A stretch of DNA of 64,000 nucleotides from Actinomycetota bacterium (GTDB lineage Bacteria > Actinomycetota > Acidimicrobiia > Acidimicrobiales > Ilumatobacteraceae): NCBI GenBank assembly GCA_009702045.1, contig WLIV01000006.1:103519-167518 (forward strand), in the 5' to 3' direction. Below are positions 1-8,870 of this stretch, piece by piece. The position numbers and the translations under genes were made by a program. The notes under the pieces are model-generated. The model did not search any database. It was not told the origin of the DNA and saw only the letters and a program-made list of their open reading frames with translations. Every line of letters starts with the position of its first letter. Positions within the stretch are counted from its first letter, which is position 1.

Positions 1-840
1 CGATGTCCAGGTGCACCCGTTGCGCACGACGGCGTCCCAGTAGCGACTGGCGGAGAACTTGGGTTGGATGACCACGGTGCCGCCCGACCACAGGGTGCTG
101 AGCAGCGAGTAGCTGAGCGCGTTGGTGTGGAACAACGGCAGGAACACGAGGGTCGAGTCATTCGGGCCGAGTTGCAGCAGTGTGGCGCCCGTCTTCGCGC
201 CCCACAGTGCGTTGGCGTGGGTCCAGACCACACCCTTGGGGCGTGCTGTGGTGCCGCTGGTGTACTGCACGCTGTTGGGTGCCAGCGCGTCGGATGCGTG
301 CACCGGCGCGCCCGGCAGCGAGTGGCCCGCAGCCAGCACTGCGTCGAACGATTCCCCGACGCGTGGTGCCGCGGCACCCTGATCGGTGTCGGTGGCGATC
401 GCGAAGCCGAACTCGACACCGCAGTCGGTGACCGCCGACCAGAGCGACGGTTGCGTGACGACACCGACGGCCTGCGAGTTCGAGGCGAAGTAGCCGAGTT
501 CCGGTGCAGTGGAGCGAGTGTTGGTGGTGACCGCTACCGCGCCGAGGTGCGAGCACGCGAACCAGGCGATGAGGAACTCGGGGCAGTTGCCGAGGTGGAT
601 GAGGACCCGGTCGCCGGAGGTGACACCGCGGGCGCTGAGCGCGGCGGCAAAGGCGTGCACATCGGCACCGAACTCGGCGTACGACCACTGGCGCCGGACG
701 GGCACCTCGGTGTCGAACGGCTCCCACACGATGAAAGGGTGATCGCCACGGGTTGCCACCTGCTGTTCGAGCAGCCAGGGGACGTGACGACCGGTGAACG
801 GGTGCGTTGCCGTGGGTGTGATCGCCGTCGGTGCCACCAT
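1..840 (-). CDS. AMP-dependent acyl-CoA synthetase, N-terminal part (cut by window edge)
   Basis: The reading frame stays open from an ATG at 838-840 to the left edge (280 codons), so the C-terminal part lies outside the window. The ATG follows a GGGAG ribosome-binding site six bases upstream. The product is an ANL-superfamily enzyme: residues 193-203 read YTSGTTARPKG, the AMP/phosphate-binding loop, followed by VVWTH. These enzymes activate a carboxylic acid with ATP and transfer it to CoA. The chain length or type of acid cannot be told from this half. It diverges from a MaoC-type hydratase across a 77-bp gap with a palindromic operator, which suggests a fatty acid or related catabolic unit. 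Confidence 0.9.
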   Translation of the reverse strand, partial: MVAPTAITPTATHPFTGRHVPWLLEQQVATRGDHPFIVWEPFDTEVPVRRQWSYAEFGADVHAFAAALSARGVTSGDRVLIHLGNCPEFLIAWFACSHLGAVAVTTNTRSTAPELGYFASNSQAVGVVTQPSLWSAVTDCGVEFGFAIATDTDQGAAAPRVGESFDAVLAAGHSLPGAPVHASDALAPNSVQYTSGTTARPKGVVWTHANALWGAKTGATLLQLGPNDSTLVFLPLFHTNALSYSLLSTLWSGGTVVIQPKFSASRYWDAVVRNGCTWTS

Positions 841-893
841 AGGGTTCTCCCTGCGTAGGTCGTTCGCCGGTGCTCGGTGCACAGTCGCCGGTC

Positions 894-909
894 TTGTACA
901 GCGTACAAT
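894..909 (+). promoter_or_regulatory. Palindromic operator overlapping a -10 element
   Basis: TTGTAC (894-899), a 3-nt spacer and GTACAA (903-908) form a perfect 6+3+6 palindrome. TACAAT (904-909), a 5/6 match to the -10 consensus, overlaps its right arm and ends 8 nt before the MaoC start codon, so the transcript could be leaderless or nearly so. The site lies between two divergent acyl-CoA genes. A dimeric repressor of TetR or similar type is inferred; no regulator gene lies beside it in the window. Confidence 0.6.
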
Positions 910-917
910 AGCCGACC

Positions 918-1781
918 ATGCCGCTCACCACCGAAGCACTCGCCCAGCCGCCGGTGGCGATCGAACTCGATGTCGACGCCCGCTGGACGATGGCTTACGC
1001 CGCCGGTGTACCTGACGAGCGAGCTGAACTGTATGCCACGGACTCCAGCGACCGACCGGGTGGGGTGCAGGTGCATCCAGTTTTCCCGGTGGCTGCCGAA
1101 TGGCAGTTGATCATCGCTTCAGCAGCGGCAAACACGGGGCTCTCGGCAGACGAAGCTCGGCGCGGTATCCACATCGGGCACGACCTCGTGCTGAGCCGCC
1201 CCATCCATGCAGGTGAACGTATCCGACTCGCCGTGCGCACCGTTGGCGTCGGACGACGCCGGGCGGGCGCAACCCAGACCGCCGAGTTCACCGCCACGGT
1301 GCGCGACGAGGTCGTATGGCAGACGCGCATGACGTCGCTGTACCTCGGTGTCGACCTGGTGGGTGAAGCCACCGAGCTCGACCACCCATGGGTGGCACCC
1401 ATCGACCCGACACCGGCGACGTCGCCTCTCGCGGTCGAGACCTCATGGGTGCGGCCGATCGACGCCCACGTGTACTCGGAGTGCGCGCGGATCTGGAACC
1501 CGATCCACACCGACCTCGTGGCTGCACGTCGCTCGGGTCTGGCTGCGCCCATCCTGCACGGCACCGCCACACTCGCCCGTTCGGTGTCGATCGCCACCCG
1601 ACTCGCTGGTGTGGCCCTCGGCGACGTCCGTCGCGTGTCGTGTTGGTTCAGCGGTCAGGTTCCGCTCGGATCATCGTTCGATGTGCGCCTGCTGGCATTC
1701 GATGAGCACACGCTCTGGTTCGATGCAGTACTGCCCGACGGCACACTTGCGTTGCGCAACGCAGCACTCACATTCGTCTGA
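918..1781 (+). CDS. MaoC-like double hotdog (R)-hydratase/dehydratase
   Basis: A 287-residue protein with two hotdog-like halves. The second half carries the hydratase-2 signature at about residues 192-215: IWNPIHTDLVAA followed by GLAAPILHGTATLA, with the catalytic Asp/His pair in NPIHTD. The first half lacks this motif, as in two-domain MaoC proteins where only one half is catalytic. The expected reaction is hydration or dehydration of an enoyl/3-hydroxyacyl-CoA. It diverges from an acyl-CoA synthetase and its 3' end overlaps galK by 14 bp tail-to-tail. The substrate is unknown. Confidence 0.8.
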   Translation: MPLTTEALAQPPVAIELDVDARWTMAYAAGVPDERAELYATDSSDRPGGVQVHPVFPVAAEWQLIIASAAANTGLSADEARRGIHIGHDLVLSRPIHAGERIRLAVRTVGVGRRRAGATQTAEFTATVRDEVVWQTRMTSLYLGVDLVGEATELDHPWVAPIDPTPATSPLAVETSWVRPIDAHVYSECARIWNPIHTDLVAARRSGLAAPILHGTATLARSVSIATRLAGVALGDVRRVSCWFSGQVPLGSSFDVRLLAFDEHTLWFDAVLPDGTLALRNAALTFV

Positions 1782-2919
1782 CGGTGGCTCCGGCCGACGC
1801 CGTCTCTTCCAGCACCAGCGGACGGTCGCCCGACGGTGTGCGATAGCTGAGACCTGCGAGAACGTGAGGCAGTTGCGCGCTGCGCATGACCGCGACGACC
1901 GCACCGCCGAACCCTCCGCCGGTCATCCGTGCCCCACCATCGGGGCCGATGAGCGACTGCAGTTCAGCGACCAACTGATCGACCGGCGGGAGGGTGATCT
2001 CGAAGTCCACTCGCATCGAGTCGTGCGATGACGCCATGAGCGATCCGAGCGTGACGAGATCGTTGTTGCGGAGGGCATGAGCGGCGGCAAGGGTGCGCTC
2101 GTTCTCGGTGATGACATGCCGGGCGCGCTGGAACGTGAGTGGCTGCAGCGTGCTGCGTGCCGCGTCCAACATCGGCACGGTGGCATCGCGCAGCTTCGTC
2201 ACTCCGAGTCGCTCCGCCGCGTCCTCGCACTGAGCGCGGCGCTCGTTGTAGGCACCGTCGGCCAAGCCGCGCGTGACGCCGGAGTGGACGATGAGGATCG
2301 AGGTGTCCGCCGGTATCGGAATGGGAGTGCACACCAGCGATCGGCAGTCGATCAAGACCGCATGTCCGGCCACCCCGCGGGCCGATACCAACTGGTCCAT
2401 GATCCCGCACTTGGTGCCGACGAAGTCGCACTCGCACGACTGTGCGAGGGTGGCGATGGCGGTGGGGTCGAGCTCAAGTGCGGCCATCGCATCGAATGCC
2501 GTCGCGACCGCCACCACCACCGATGCCGAGGACGACAAGCCAGAACCTTGTGGGACGTTGCCGGCGATCACCAGATCGGCGCCTGGTAGCTCGTGACCTG
2601 CTGCCCGCATCGCGAACACCACGCCGCGCACGTAGTCCGACCATGGCTGCTCGGGTGACTGAGCGATCGTGCCGTTGGTGGAGAACGAGCTCAGGGCGTC
2701 GGCGAAGTCGACCGCCACGACGTTGACCTGCGAGTCGCCGCGCTGTCGCGCCGCGACCAGCGTGTGCGCGCCGATCGCGACTGGCAGCACGAAGCCGTCG
2801 TTGTAGTCCGTGTGCTCGCCGATCAGGTTCACCCGGCCGGGTGCTCTGGCGACGAGGTCCGGCGGTCCGCCGAACACCGCGTCGAAGCTGGCTCTAACAC
2901 GGGGGAACAGCTCGCTCAT
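1768..2919 (-). CDS. galK: Galactokinase
   Basis: 383 residues, the usual length for GalK. The galactokinase signature [15 protein letters not shown] is at 28-42. The GHMP ATP-binding loop [11 protein letters not shown] is at 123-133, the catalytic-Asp motif GIMDQ at 172-176 and a C-terminal GGGFGGAV loop near 345. It phosphorylates alpha-D-galactose to galactose 1-phosphate in the Leloir pathway. Its start overlaps the galT stop by 4 bp (ATGA), so the two are translationally coupled in the order galT-galK. The mutarotase galM is in this window but about 19 kb away, and no galE is seen. Confidence 0.97.
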   Translation of the reverse strand: MSELFPRVRASFDAVFGGPPDLVARAPGRVNLIGEHTDYNDGFVLPVAIGAHTLVAARQRGDSQVNVVAVDFADALSSFSTNGTIAQSPEQPWSDYVRGVVFAMRAAGHELPGADLVIAGNVPQGSGLSSSASVVVAVATAFDAMAALELDPTAIATLAQSCECDFVGTKCGIMDQLVSARGVAGHAVLIDCRSLVCTPIPIPADTSILIVHSGVTRGLADGAYNERRAQCEDAAERLGVTKLRDATVPMLDAARSTLQPLTFQRARHVITENERTLAAAHALRNNDLVTLGSLMASSHDSMRVDFEITLPPVDQLVAELQSLIGPDGGARMTGGGFGGAVVAVMRSAQLPHVLAGLSYRTPSGDRPLVLEETASAGATVRRM

Positions 2920-4019
2920 GCCTGCGTCCGGAAGTGAACGGTGCTGGTGTCGCTCAACAGTTCCGCAGCCTGTTCCGGGGTCAGGTCGCGTTGTGGCTCG
3001 GCCAACATCTCGTACCCGACCATGAACTTGCGGACCGAGGCGGAGCGCAACAGCGGTGGGTAGAAGTGGGCGTGCAGCAGCCAGTGCCCGTCATCGTGCT
3101 GACCGAACGGTGCTCCGTGCCACCCCATCGAGTACGGGAACGAGCAACTGAACAAATTGTCGTAGCGGGTGGTGAGCGCCTTCAGCACCATCGCCAACTC
3201 GCGACGCTGATCGGTCGTGAGATCGGGCAGCCGACGGATGGGGAAGCGGGGGAGGAGCAGCGTCTCGAATGGCCAGGTGGCCCAGTACGGCACGATGGCG
3301 AGCCAGTGCTCGGTCTGCACGACCACCCGCGGGCCGTCCGCTTCTCGAGCTGCGAGTGCCGCCAGCAGCGGTGTGCCGTGAGTCGCGAGCCAAGCGGCCT
3401 GTGTGGCGTTCTCGGTGGCGAGCGTGTCGGGTACGTACGAAGTCGCCCACACCTGGCCATGCGGGTGTGGGTTCGAGCCGCCCATCATCGCGCCCTTGTT
3501 CTCGAACACCTGCACGTTCACGTAGCGCCGACCGAGCTCAGCCGAGTGGTGGCACCAACTGTCGACCACGCCGCTGATCTGGTCGAGTTCCAGTTCGGGC
3601 AGGGTCTTGGAGTGATCGGGTGAGAAGCAGATCACCAGTGCCTCACCCTGTGCGCCGTCGGCGCGCAGCAGGTCATCGGTCTCTGTTAGGGCAGGGGTAA
3701 GGGCAGGTGCAGGTGCGTCGGGCGTCAGCGCCGCGAAGTCGTTGGCGAACACGTGGGTACCGCGATAGTCGGGGTTGGTCTCGCCGGTGACGCGTGCGTT
3801 CCCCGGGCAGAGATAGCAGTCCGCGTCGTGCGCCGGCCGAGGCGAGGTGTTGGGAGGATCCTCGTGTCCGTGCCACGGGCGGTGCGCTCGCTGCGGCGAG
3901 ACGAGCAGCCACTCGTCCGCAAGCGGGTTGTATCGCCGGTGCGGGTGCTCGGTGGGATCGAACGTCAACGTGCCTGCCTTCGCCTCAGTTGCTCGTGGCG
4001 ACACTAGGCGGGGTGACAC
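2916..4019 (-). CDS. galT: Galactose-1-phosphate uridylyltransferase
   Basis: About 367 residues from a GTG start; another in-frame GTG is at 4004, and the N-terminus before [14 protein letters not shown] is uncertain. A CxxC zinc pair (CYLC, residues 68 and 71) and the active-site motif HPHGQ (185-189), whose His forms the uridylyl intermediate, are both present. A C-terminal half with WHGAPFG and [11 protein letters not shown] completes the HIT-fold pair. It exchanges UMP between UDP-glucose and galactose 1-phosphate. It leads the galT-galK operon. Confidence 0.97.
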   Translation of the reverse strand: MSPRLVSPRATEAKAGTLTFDPTEHPHRRYNPLADEWLLVSPQRAHRPWHGHEDPPNTSPRPAHDADCYLCPGNARVTGETNPDYRGTHVFANDFAALTPDAPAPALTPALTETDDLLRADGAQGEALVICFSPDHSKTLPELELDQISGVVDSWCHHSAELGRRYVNVQVFENKGAMMGGSNPHPHGQVWATSYVPDTLATENATQAAWLATHGTPLLAALAAREADGPRVVVQTEHWLAIVPYWATWPFETLLLPRFPIRRLPDLTTDQRRELAMVLKALTTRYDNLFSCSFPYSMGWHGAPFGQHDDGHWLLHAHFYPPLLRSASVRKFMVGYEMLAEPQRDLTPEQAAELLSDTSTVHFRTQA

Positions 4020-4059
4020 GAGGCGGGTCGACCCGAACTGCCGTGTTCATCCAATCGAC

Positions 4060-4341
4060 TCAGCTGGTGGGTGTGAGGCAGTCGAGTACGGCGTTGGTGA
4101 ACGCCGTCTTGCCGCCTGCGCTCGGTTCCTTGCCCGCCATCACCAGCTTCAGGTCGCCCGCCGACAGCGATGTGAACAGGGCATCGGCTGCGCAGCCGGC
4201 GACCTCTTCGGATACGCCGCCAGACTCGACGATCTGCTTCACCAACTCGTCGCGGGTCGGTGCCTTGGAGGAACTGCTTGATCCGCACGCCGTGAGCGCG
4301 AGACCGATCGTGAACAACACTGCAATGCGACGCCGGACCAT
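4060..4341 (-). CDS. Small secreted lipoprotein of unknown function
   Basis: 93 residues. I chose the ATG at 4341 because a strong GGAGG lies 8 nt upstream; a start at 4365 in the same frame would put this RBS inside the gene. The N-terminus MVRRRIAVLF is followed by a hydrophobic stretch and the lipobox LTAC, predicting lipid-anchored export. After a Ser-rich linker comes a small helical domain with two further Cys residues (in VAGCAAD and LDCLTP) that could form a disulfide. No family is recognised. It lies upstream of galT on the same strand with a 40-bp gap. Confidence 0.75.
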   Translation of the reverse strand: MVRRRIAVLFTIGLALTACGSSSSSKAPTRDELVKQIVESGGVSEEVAGCAADALFTSLSAGDLKLVMAGKEPSAGGKTAFTNAVLDCLTPTS

Positions 4342-4397
4342 TGGATGACCTCCGTGTGTATCCACGAACCGGAGTGGCCCGCTCCTGTCGACCGTAG

Positions 4398-4434
4398 GAC
4401 CATGGTCATCCGCCGCCTAGGGCCATCTGGCCCT
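4398..4434. promoter_or_regulatory. Two small palindromes in a divergent promoter region
   Basis: Between the lipoprotein and the MFS gene, GACCATGGTC (4398-4407) is a perfect 10-bp palindrome and AGGGCC-ATCT-GGCCCT (4419-4434) is a perfect 6+4+6 inverted repeat. Their place between two divergent start codons suggests operators, though the second could also form an RNA hairpin in the MFS leader. Confidence 0.35.
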
Positions 4435-4486
4435 TGATCCCTTCTCTGCGGCGGCATCACGCGACGCAGAGTGGCAGGATCTCCCT

Positions 4487-5707
4487 ATGCCCCGTCTGCT
4501 TCCCCCCGGCGCATCACGTGACGCCGTGGTACTGCTGCAGACGCGTGCGGTGCGGGCACTGGGGGATGGGCTGGTCAGCGTGGTGTTGGCCGCGTATCTC
4601 ACGGCCTTGGGGTTCAGCGCCATACGTATTGGAGTTCTCGTCACGGTCACGCTGTTGGGATCAGCCGCACTGACCCTGGCCGTGGGGTTACGCGCTCACG
4701 CGTACCCGCGGCGCCGGTTGTTGCGTCTCGTCTCGCTGTTGATGATCGCCACGGGGGTTGGGTTCGCTGCGTTCACCAGCTTTTGGCCATTGGCGCTCGT
4801 CGGGATGATCGGCACCCTCAACCCGAGTGGTGGCGATGTCAGCGTGTTCCTGCCCACCGAGCAGGCGCTGCTGCCGGCCACGATCGGCAGCGAGCACCGC
4901 ACGGCACTGTTCGCCCGCTACAGCCTGATCGGTGCCCTGGTCGCGGCCGTCGGCGCCTCGTTGGCCGGTGTGCCCGAGTGGGTCGCGCGCCGCGTCCACA
5001 TCGCTGAGACGACTGCGCTGCGCTCCACGTTCGTGCTCTACGCCGTGCTGGGTGTGGTCGTGCTCGTCCGCTACCGGCATCTCAGCCCGAATGTCGAACC
5101 GGCGCCGGGAGCCACCTCCGTCGCTCTCGGACCTTCGAAGCGCACCGTCTACCGGCTGGCCGCGTTGTTCAGCCTCGATGCGCTCGGCGGTGGGTTCGTG
5201 ATCACTGCGCTGGTGGTGCTCTGGCTGCAGCGCCGGTTCGGTCTGTCGCTCGCAGTCAGCGGAGCGGTGTTCTTCTGGGCCGGGGTCTGCTCGGCCTTCT
5301 CGGCGCTGGTTGCCGTGCGTATCGCCAAGCGGATCGGCTTGGTGCGCACGATGGTGTTCACCCATCTGCCAGCAAACGGACTGTTGATCCTCACCGCGTT
5401 CATGCCGAATGCTCCACTCGCCGTGGCGTGTCTGCTCGGCCGCTCAGCCTTGTCGCAGATGGACGTGCCGGCGCGTACGTCGTATGTGATGGCCGTGGTG
5501 ACACCCGAGGAACGGCCAGCCGCCGCCAGCGTCAGCAACGTGCCGCGCAGCCTCGCGTCAGCGTTGCCCCCGGTTGCCGCCGGCTGGATGCTCAGCCATT
5601 CGCACTTCGGCTGGCCACTGATCATCGGTGGCTCGCTGAAGGCGATCTACGACCTGTTGCTGTTGCACCAGTTCCGCGACCTGCGGCCGCCGGAGGAGCA
5701 GACCTGA
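4487..5707 (+). CDS. Major facilitator superfamily transporter
   Basis: 406 residues with about 12 hydrophobic segments and the two-half layout of the MFS. The ATG has AGGA 8 nt upstream. The central cytoplasmic loop (around residues 195-220) separates two six-helix bundles, and the second half begins AALFSLDALGGGF, a pattern seen in uncharacterised drug-exporter-like MFS proteins. Export of a small molecule is inferred from fold only. It is a single-gene unit followed by a hairpin. Confidence 0.85.
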   Translation: MPRLLPPGASRDAVVLLQTRAVRALGDGLVSVVLAAYLTALGFSAIRIGVLVTVTLLGSAALTLAVGLRAHAYPRRRLLRLVSLLMIATGVGFAAFTSFWPLALVGMIGTLNPSGGDVSVFLPTEQALLPATIGSEHRTALFARYSLIGALVAAVGASLAGVPEWVARRVHIAETTALRSTFVLYAVLGVVVLVRYRHLSPNVEPAPGATSVALGPSKRTVYRLAALFSLDALGGGFVITALVVLWLQRRFGLSLAVSGAVFFWAGVCSAFSALVAVRIAKRIGLVRTMVFTHLPANGLLILTAFMPNAPLAVACLLGRSALSQMDVPARTSYVMAVVTPEERPAAASVSNVPRSLASALPPVAAGWMLSHSHFGWPLIIGGSLKAIYDLLLLHQFRDLRPPEEQT

Positions 5708-5708
5708 C

Positions 5709-5756
5709 CTGCGGTGGTCAGCCACCTGAGGCTTGATCCGGCGGATCGGTCCGCAG
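5709..5756 (+). terminator. Hairpin cluster after the MFS gene
   Basis: Directly after the MFS stop, GGTGG-TCAG-CCACC (5713-5726) is a perfect 5+4+5 hairpin. CTGCGG (5709-5714) can instead pair with CCGCAG (5751-5756) around an inner GATCC-GGC-GGATC (5735-5747). There is no U-tract, so this is a terminator-like structure rather than a classical intrinsic terminator. Confidence 0.4.
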
Positions 5757-5799
5757 CAGGCTAAAACAGGTGACGATTTCATCCTCTGGAGGAGCCACC

Positions 5800-6585
5800 A
5801 TGGCCAACAGTGATCTCGTCCTCACCGAACTGGTGGACGGCGTCGGCATTGTCACGTTCAACCGCCCCGATCGACACAACGCGATGGACGACGAGATGTC
5901 CGACGTCTCCAAGAAGGCCATGCGTTGGGCGCTGGAGACGCCCGAGGTGCGCACCGTGTTGCTGCGCGGCAACGGGAAGAGCTTCTGCTCGGGTCGTGAC
6001 ACCTCGGTGCTCGGACACCGTGCCGGAGGCGAGAGCGATTACTCGTTCGTGCGCCGCCATCAGACGATTCGCCAGGACACGGTGGACAGCCCGAAGGTGG
6101 TCATTGCGGCGCTCAAGGGTGGTGTGATCGGCGGTGGGATGGAGACGGCTCTCGCCGCGGACATTCGTATCTGCGACACGACCGCCAAGTTCGGTCTGCC
6201 CGAGGTCGGCTTCGCGCTCGTGCCCGACACCGGGGCCACGCAACTGTTGCCGCGGCTGATCGGCGCTGGCCGAGCGAAGCTGATGATCATCGGTGGTCAG
6301 CGCATCGATGCCGCCACCGCTTACGAGTGGGGTCTCGTTGAGCAACTGGTGCAGCCCGAGGAACTCGACGAGGTCGCGCTGACGCTGGCCAAGAAGATCG
6401 CCGGCCTGTCGCCGCTCGCCGTCGGCATGGCCAAAGGCCTCATCGACCAGGCGCACGCGGGCTCCTTCCGCGACGGACTCGTCGGCGAACTGAACGCGCA
6501 GGTAGCGATGTTCACCAGCGCCGACTACCAGGAATCCAAGGCCGCTCGCCGCGAGGGCCGCACCCCGACGTACGAAGGACGCTGA
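5800..6585 (+). CDS. Enoyl-CoA hydratase/isomerase (crotonase family)
   Basis: 261 residues from the ATG at 5800, chosen because GGAGGAG sits just upstream. Crotonase features: the first oxyanion-hole segment SFCSGRDTSV (61-70), GGVIGGGME (107-115) with Glu115, and FGLPEVG (131-137) with Glu135. Both Glu residues used by true hydratases are present. The likely reaction is hydration of 2-enoyl-CoA in beta-oxidation or a related pathway. Its stop is one base from the start of the downstream reductase, so the two form a unit for degrading unsaturated acyl chains. Confidence 0.88.
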   Translation: MANSDLVLTELVDGVGIVTFNRPDRHNAMDDEMSDVSKKAMRWALETPEVRTVLLRGNGKSFCSGRDTSVLGHRAGGESDYSFVRRHQTIRQDTVDSPKVVIAALKGGVIGGGMETALAADIRICDTTAKFGLPEVGFALVPDTGATQLLPRLIGAGRAKLMIIGGQRIDAATAYEWGLVEQLVQPEELDEVALTLAKKIAGLSPLAVGMAKGLIDQAHAGSFRDGLVGELNAQVAMFTSADYQESKAARREGRTPTYEGR

Positions 6586-6586
6586 C

Positions 6587-7456
6587 ATGGCCTACCCCGA
6601 ACCGCTTCCACTCGGCACTCCCGTCTTCGCGCCCACGATCCTCGCCGGATCGGTTGCGTTCGTCACCGGTGGCGGCACCGGCCTCGGCAAGGCAATGGCC
6701 ACAGAACTTGCGCGCAGTGGCGCGTCGATCGCCATCGCCAGCCGCAAGCCCGAGCACCTCGCCGCCGGTGTCGCGGCGATCGAGGCGGTCGGTGCGAAGG
6801 CCATCGCCGTTGCCGTCGACGTGCGCGATCCGGAGGCGATCGCCGCCGCGTTCGACGAGGTCGAGCAGCGCCTCGGCACGGTCGACATCCTGATCAACAA
6901 CGCGGCTGGCAACTTCCCGCAGCCCGCCGAGGACATGAGCCCGCGTGGCTGGCGAGCCGTCACCGACATCGTGCTCGACGGCACGTTCTTCTGTTCCACC
7001 GAGTTCGCCCGTCGGCGCATCGCCCTCGGTGGTGGCGGCTGCATCCTCAACATCGCCGCCACATACTCCTGGACAGGCGGGCCAGGCACGGCGCACTCTG
7101 CCGCGGCCAAGGCCGGTGTGGTGAACCTCACGCAGTCGCTGGCCGTCGAATGGGCGCCGCACGGGATCCGTGTGAACGGGCTCGCGCCGGGTCTGTTCCC
7201 GCACGAGGACATGCCCGCGCACATGCAGCACGACAAGCTCGCCGCCGACGCTCGCGACCGCACGGTGCCCGCTGGGCGCGTCGGCCGCCTGCACGAACTC
7301 GGTTGGGCGGCGGCGTTCATGTGCTCGCCGTTCGCCAGCTACATCAGCGGTCACACGTTGGTATGTGATGGCGCAAACTGGTTGCGCCGCAGCCTGCGGA
7401 TGCCCGAGTTCGTGGATGTTCGCACGCAGTTCGGGCTGGGTGCGACCGAGGAGTAG
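6587..7456 (+). CDS. SDR oxidoreductase of the 2,4-dienoyl-CoA reductase type
   Basis: 289 residues. The NADP(H)-binding loop is GGGTGLG (28-34) and INNAAGNF (103-110) is the NNAG motif. The classical YxxxK has Ser171 in place of Tyr with Lys175 kept, while Tyr160 lies 15 residues before the Lys. This matches the arrangement of mammalian DECR1 (Tyr199/Lys214), so the odd motif supports this subfamily rather than loss of function. It would reduce 2,4-dienoyl-CoA with NADPH, acting with the upstream enoyl-CoA hydratase. It ends tail-to-tail with the next gene with no gap. Confidence 0.85.
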   Translation: MAYPEPLPLGTPVFAPTILAGSVAFVTGGGTGLGKAMATELARSGASIAIASRKPEHLAAGVAAIEAVGAKAIAVAVDVRDPEAIAAAFDEVEQRLGTVDILINNAAGNFPQPAEDMSPRGWRAVTDIVLDGTFFCSTEFARRRIALGGGGCILNIAATYSWTGGPGTAHSAAAKAGVVNLTQSLAVEWAPHGIRVNGLAPGLFPHEDMPAHMQHDKLAADARDRTVPAGRVGRLHELGWAAAFMCSPFASYISGHTLVCDGANWLRRSLRMPEFVDVRTQFGLGATEE

Positions 7457-8635
7457 TTACAGCTCGAGGCGCGCGATCCACAGCCCGGGAGCGTCGAACT
7501 CGGCGGGTGTGGGCAGCGGCGATGGCTTGGCGTACAACTCGCAGAGCCGCTGTTCGCCGACGCGGTCGGCGGCGCCAGCGGTGAACGACTTGCCGCGCTG
7601 CACTTGGTCCTGCGTCAGCCGCAGGCCGAGCAGGCGCTGCACGAACAGGTCGTCGGGCGAGGCCTCGACGCGGCGCCGCCGCACGGCCTCGGCAATGCGC
7701 AGCGCGTCGCCGCCGATGACTCGTATGGCCACCGAGTCGACCAGGTAATCCACCGTGCCGACAACGGCGGCGACGGCAGCGTCGAGCGACGGTGCGAGCG
7801 CCGACTGCTCGGCCGACTGCACTGCGCCCAGCAGCAGGGCCGGGTCGGAGAGCAGCTTCTGCATCGCCTGCATCGGGTCGCCGGCATCGTCCATTTCGAG
7901 TTGGCCGAGTTGTTCGGCCACGGCCGACGGATCGGCTCGGAACCCGCCGACGTACTGGCGCACAAGGGCGGTGAACTGCTCGCGCAGCGCGGGGATCGCG
8001 AACAGCGTGTGGCCGATCATTTCCTGAGCGAGCACCCACAGCCGCATCTCGTCGACCGGCAGGCTCCACTCGGCGGCGAACGCGTCGATCGACGACGGCA
8101 CGACCAGTAGCGCGTGATCGTTGCGCGGGATCGGCAGGTCGTACTGGCCGAACGTGCGGGCTGCCATGCGACCGACCATCGAGCCGACCGCCATGCCCAT
8201 CATCGCCGGCTGCATCATCTGGCTGAGGTTGGCCATCATCGCCATCATCGGGTCGGCGTCACCCAGTTCGTCCATCTCCGAACCCGTCGGCTTGCGGCCC
8301 AGCGATGTCGCCATCTCGGTGAACAGTGGGCGATAGGCGTCCAGCGTGCGGCTGGCCCACACACCCTTGGTGACCGGGGTGATCTCGGGGAACGCAGCCT
8401 CGAAGCCGGTGAGGTCGCGCACATGCATTTCGACGATGCGGGCCAGGCCCTCCATCGCGATACGTGCTGCGGGATCGACGTTCGGCTCGGAGGCGCCGCC
8501 GCTGCTGGAGAGTGCTGCGAACTGCCGTGCGGCATCCCAGTTCAACGGGCCCTGCCCAGCGAGCGCTTTGGCCAGGTCGCCGAACATCGGCAAGTTACCG
8601 AACGGATTCGCGGCCGGGTCGAAATCGTCTGCCAT
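7457..8635 (-). CDS. DUF2342/zincin-like protein with degenerate HExxH
   Basis: 392 residues. The segment from about 173 to 225 (HALLVVPSSID...LPVDEMRLWV, then ALREQF) matches the actinobacterial DUF2342 zincin family, where the next residues are normally HExxH. Here they read Q204-E205-M-I-G208, followed by H209, so both zinc-binding His positions are replaced while the Glu remains. The N-terminal half has a Met-rich helical stretch (130-155). In mycobacteria a homologue lies beside a PDZ protein gene; here a PDZ gene is two genes away. A non-catalytic role is inferred. Confidence 0.8.
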   Translation of the reverse strand: MADDFDPAANPFGNLPMFGDLAKALAGQGPLNWDAARQFAALSSSGGASEPNVDPAARIAMEGLARIVEMHVRDLTGFEAAFPEITPVTKGVWASRTLDAYRPLFTEMATSLGRKPTGSEMDELGDADPMMAMMANLSQMMQPAMMGMAVGSMVGRMAARTFGQYDLPIPRNDHALLVVPSSIDAFAAEWSLPVDEMRLWVLAQEMIGHTLFAIPALREQFTALVRQYVGGFRADPSAVAEQLGQLEMDDAGDPMQAMQKLLSDPALLLGAVQSAEQSALAPSLDAAVAAVVGTVDYLVDSVAIRVIGGDALRIAEAVRRRRVEASPDDLFVQRLLGLRLTQDQVQRGKSFTAGAADRVGEQRLCELYAKPSPLPTPAEFDAPGLWIARLEL

Positions 8636-8685
8636 GACGGAAGCCTACGGCCGCCCGCCCGCCCCCGCTCGTCGCCCAGCCTTCA

Positions 8686-8827
8686 CCCCTCTGTGTCGCG
8701 GCGGGGCCGTCTACCTCTGGTGGTGGCAGCCGCGACACAGACGAGGAGAGCGCCTCAGATCTCCCCCTCTGTGTCGCGGCGGGGCCGTCCACCTCTGGTG
8801 GTGGCAGCCGCGACATAGACGAGGAGA
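8686..8827. repeat. Two tandem copies of a 64-nt hairpin repeat
   Basis: Copies at 8686-8749 and 8764-8827 (period 78 nt) are nearly identical. Each holds a 12-bp inverted repeat CTGTGTCGCGGC...GCCGCGACACAG around a 26-nt loop (8691-8740; second copy 8769-8818 with one change that still allows a G-U pair). They fill the gap between the divergent zincin-like and SDR-like genes. No transposase is nearby. They may be REP/MITE-like elements or RNA leaders. Confidence 0.85.
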
Positions 8828-8870
8828 CCGGGGGTAGAGGGTGCGAGGGGGGCGGGGTAAGGTCGCGGGT

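Noticed and set aside
6587..7456. Inactive SDR because YxxxK has Ser for Tyr
   Set aside because: The Ser and a Tyr 15 residues before the Lys match active 2,4-dienoyl-CoA reductases, so this is a subfamily trait.
8686..8827. Possible CRISPR-like repeat pair
   Set aside because: There are only two units with long internal hairpins, a 14-nt gap and no cas genes.
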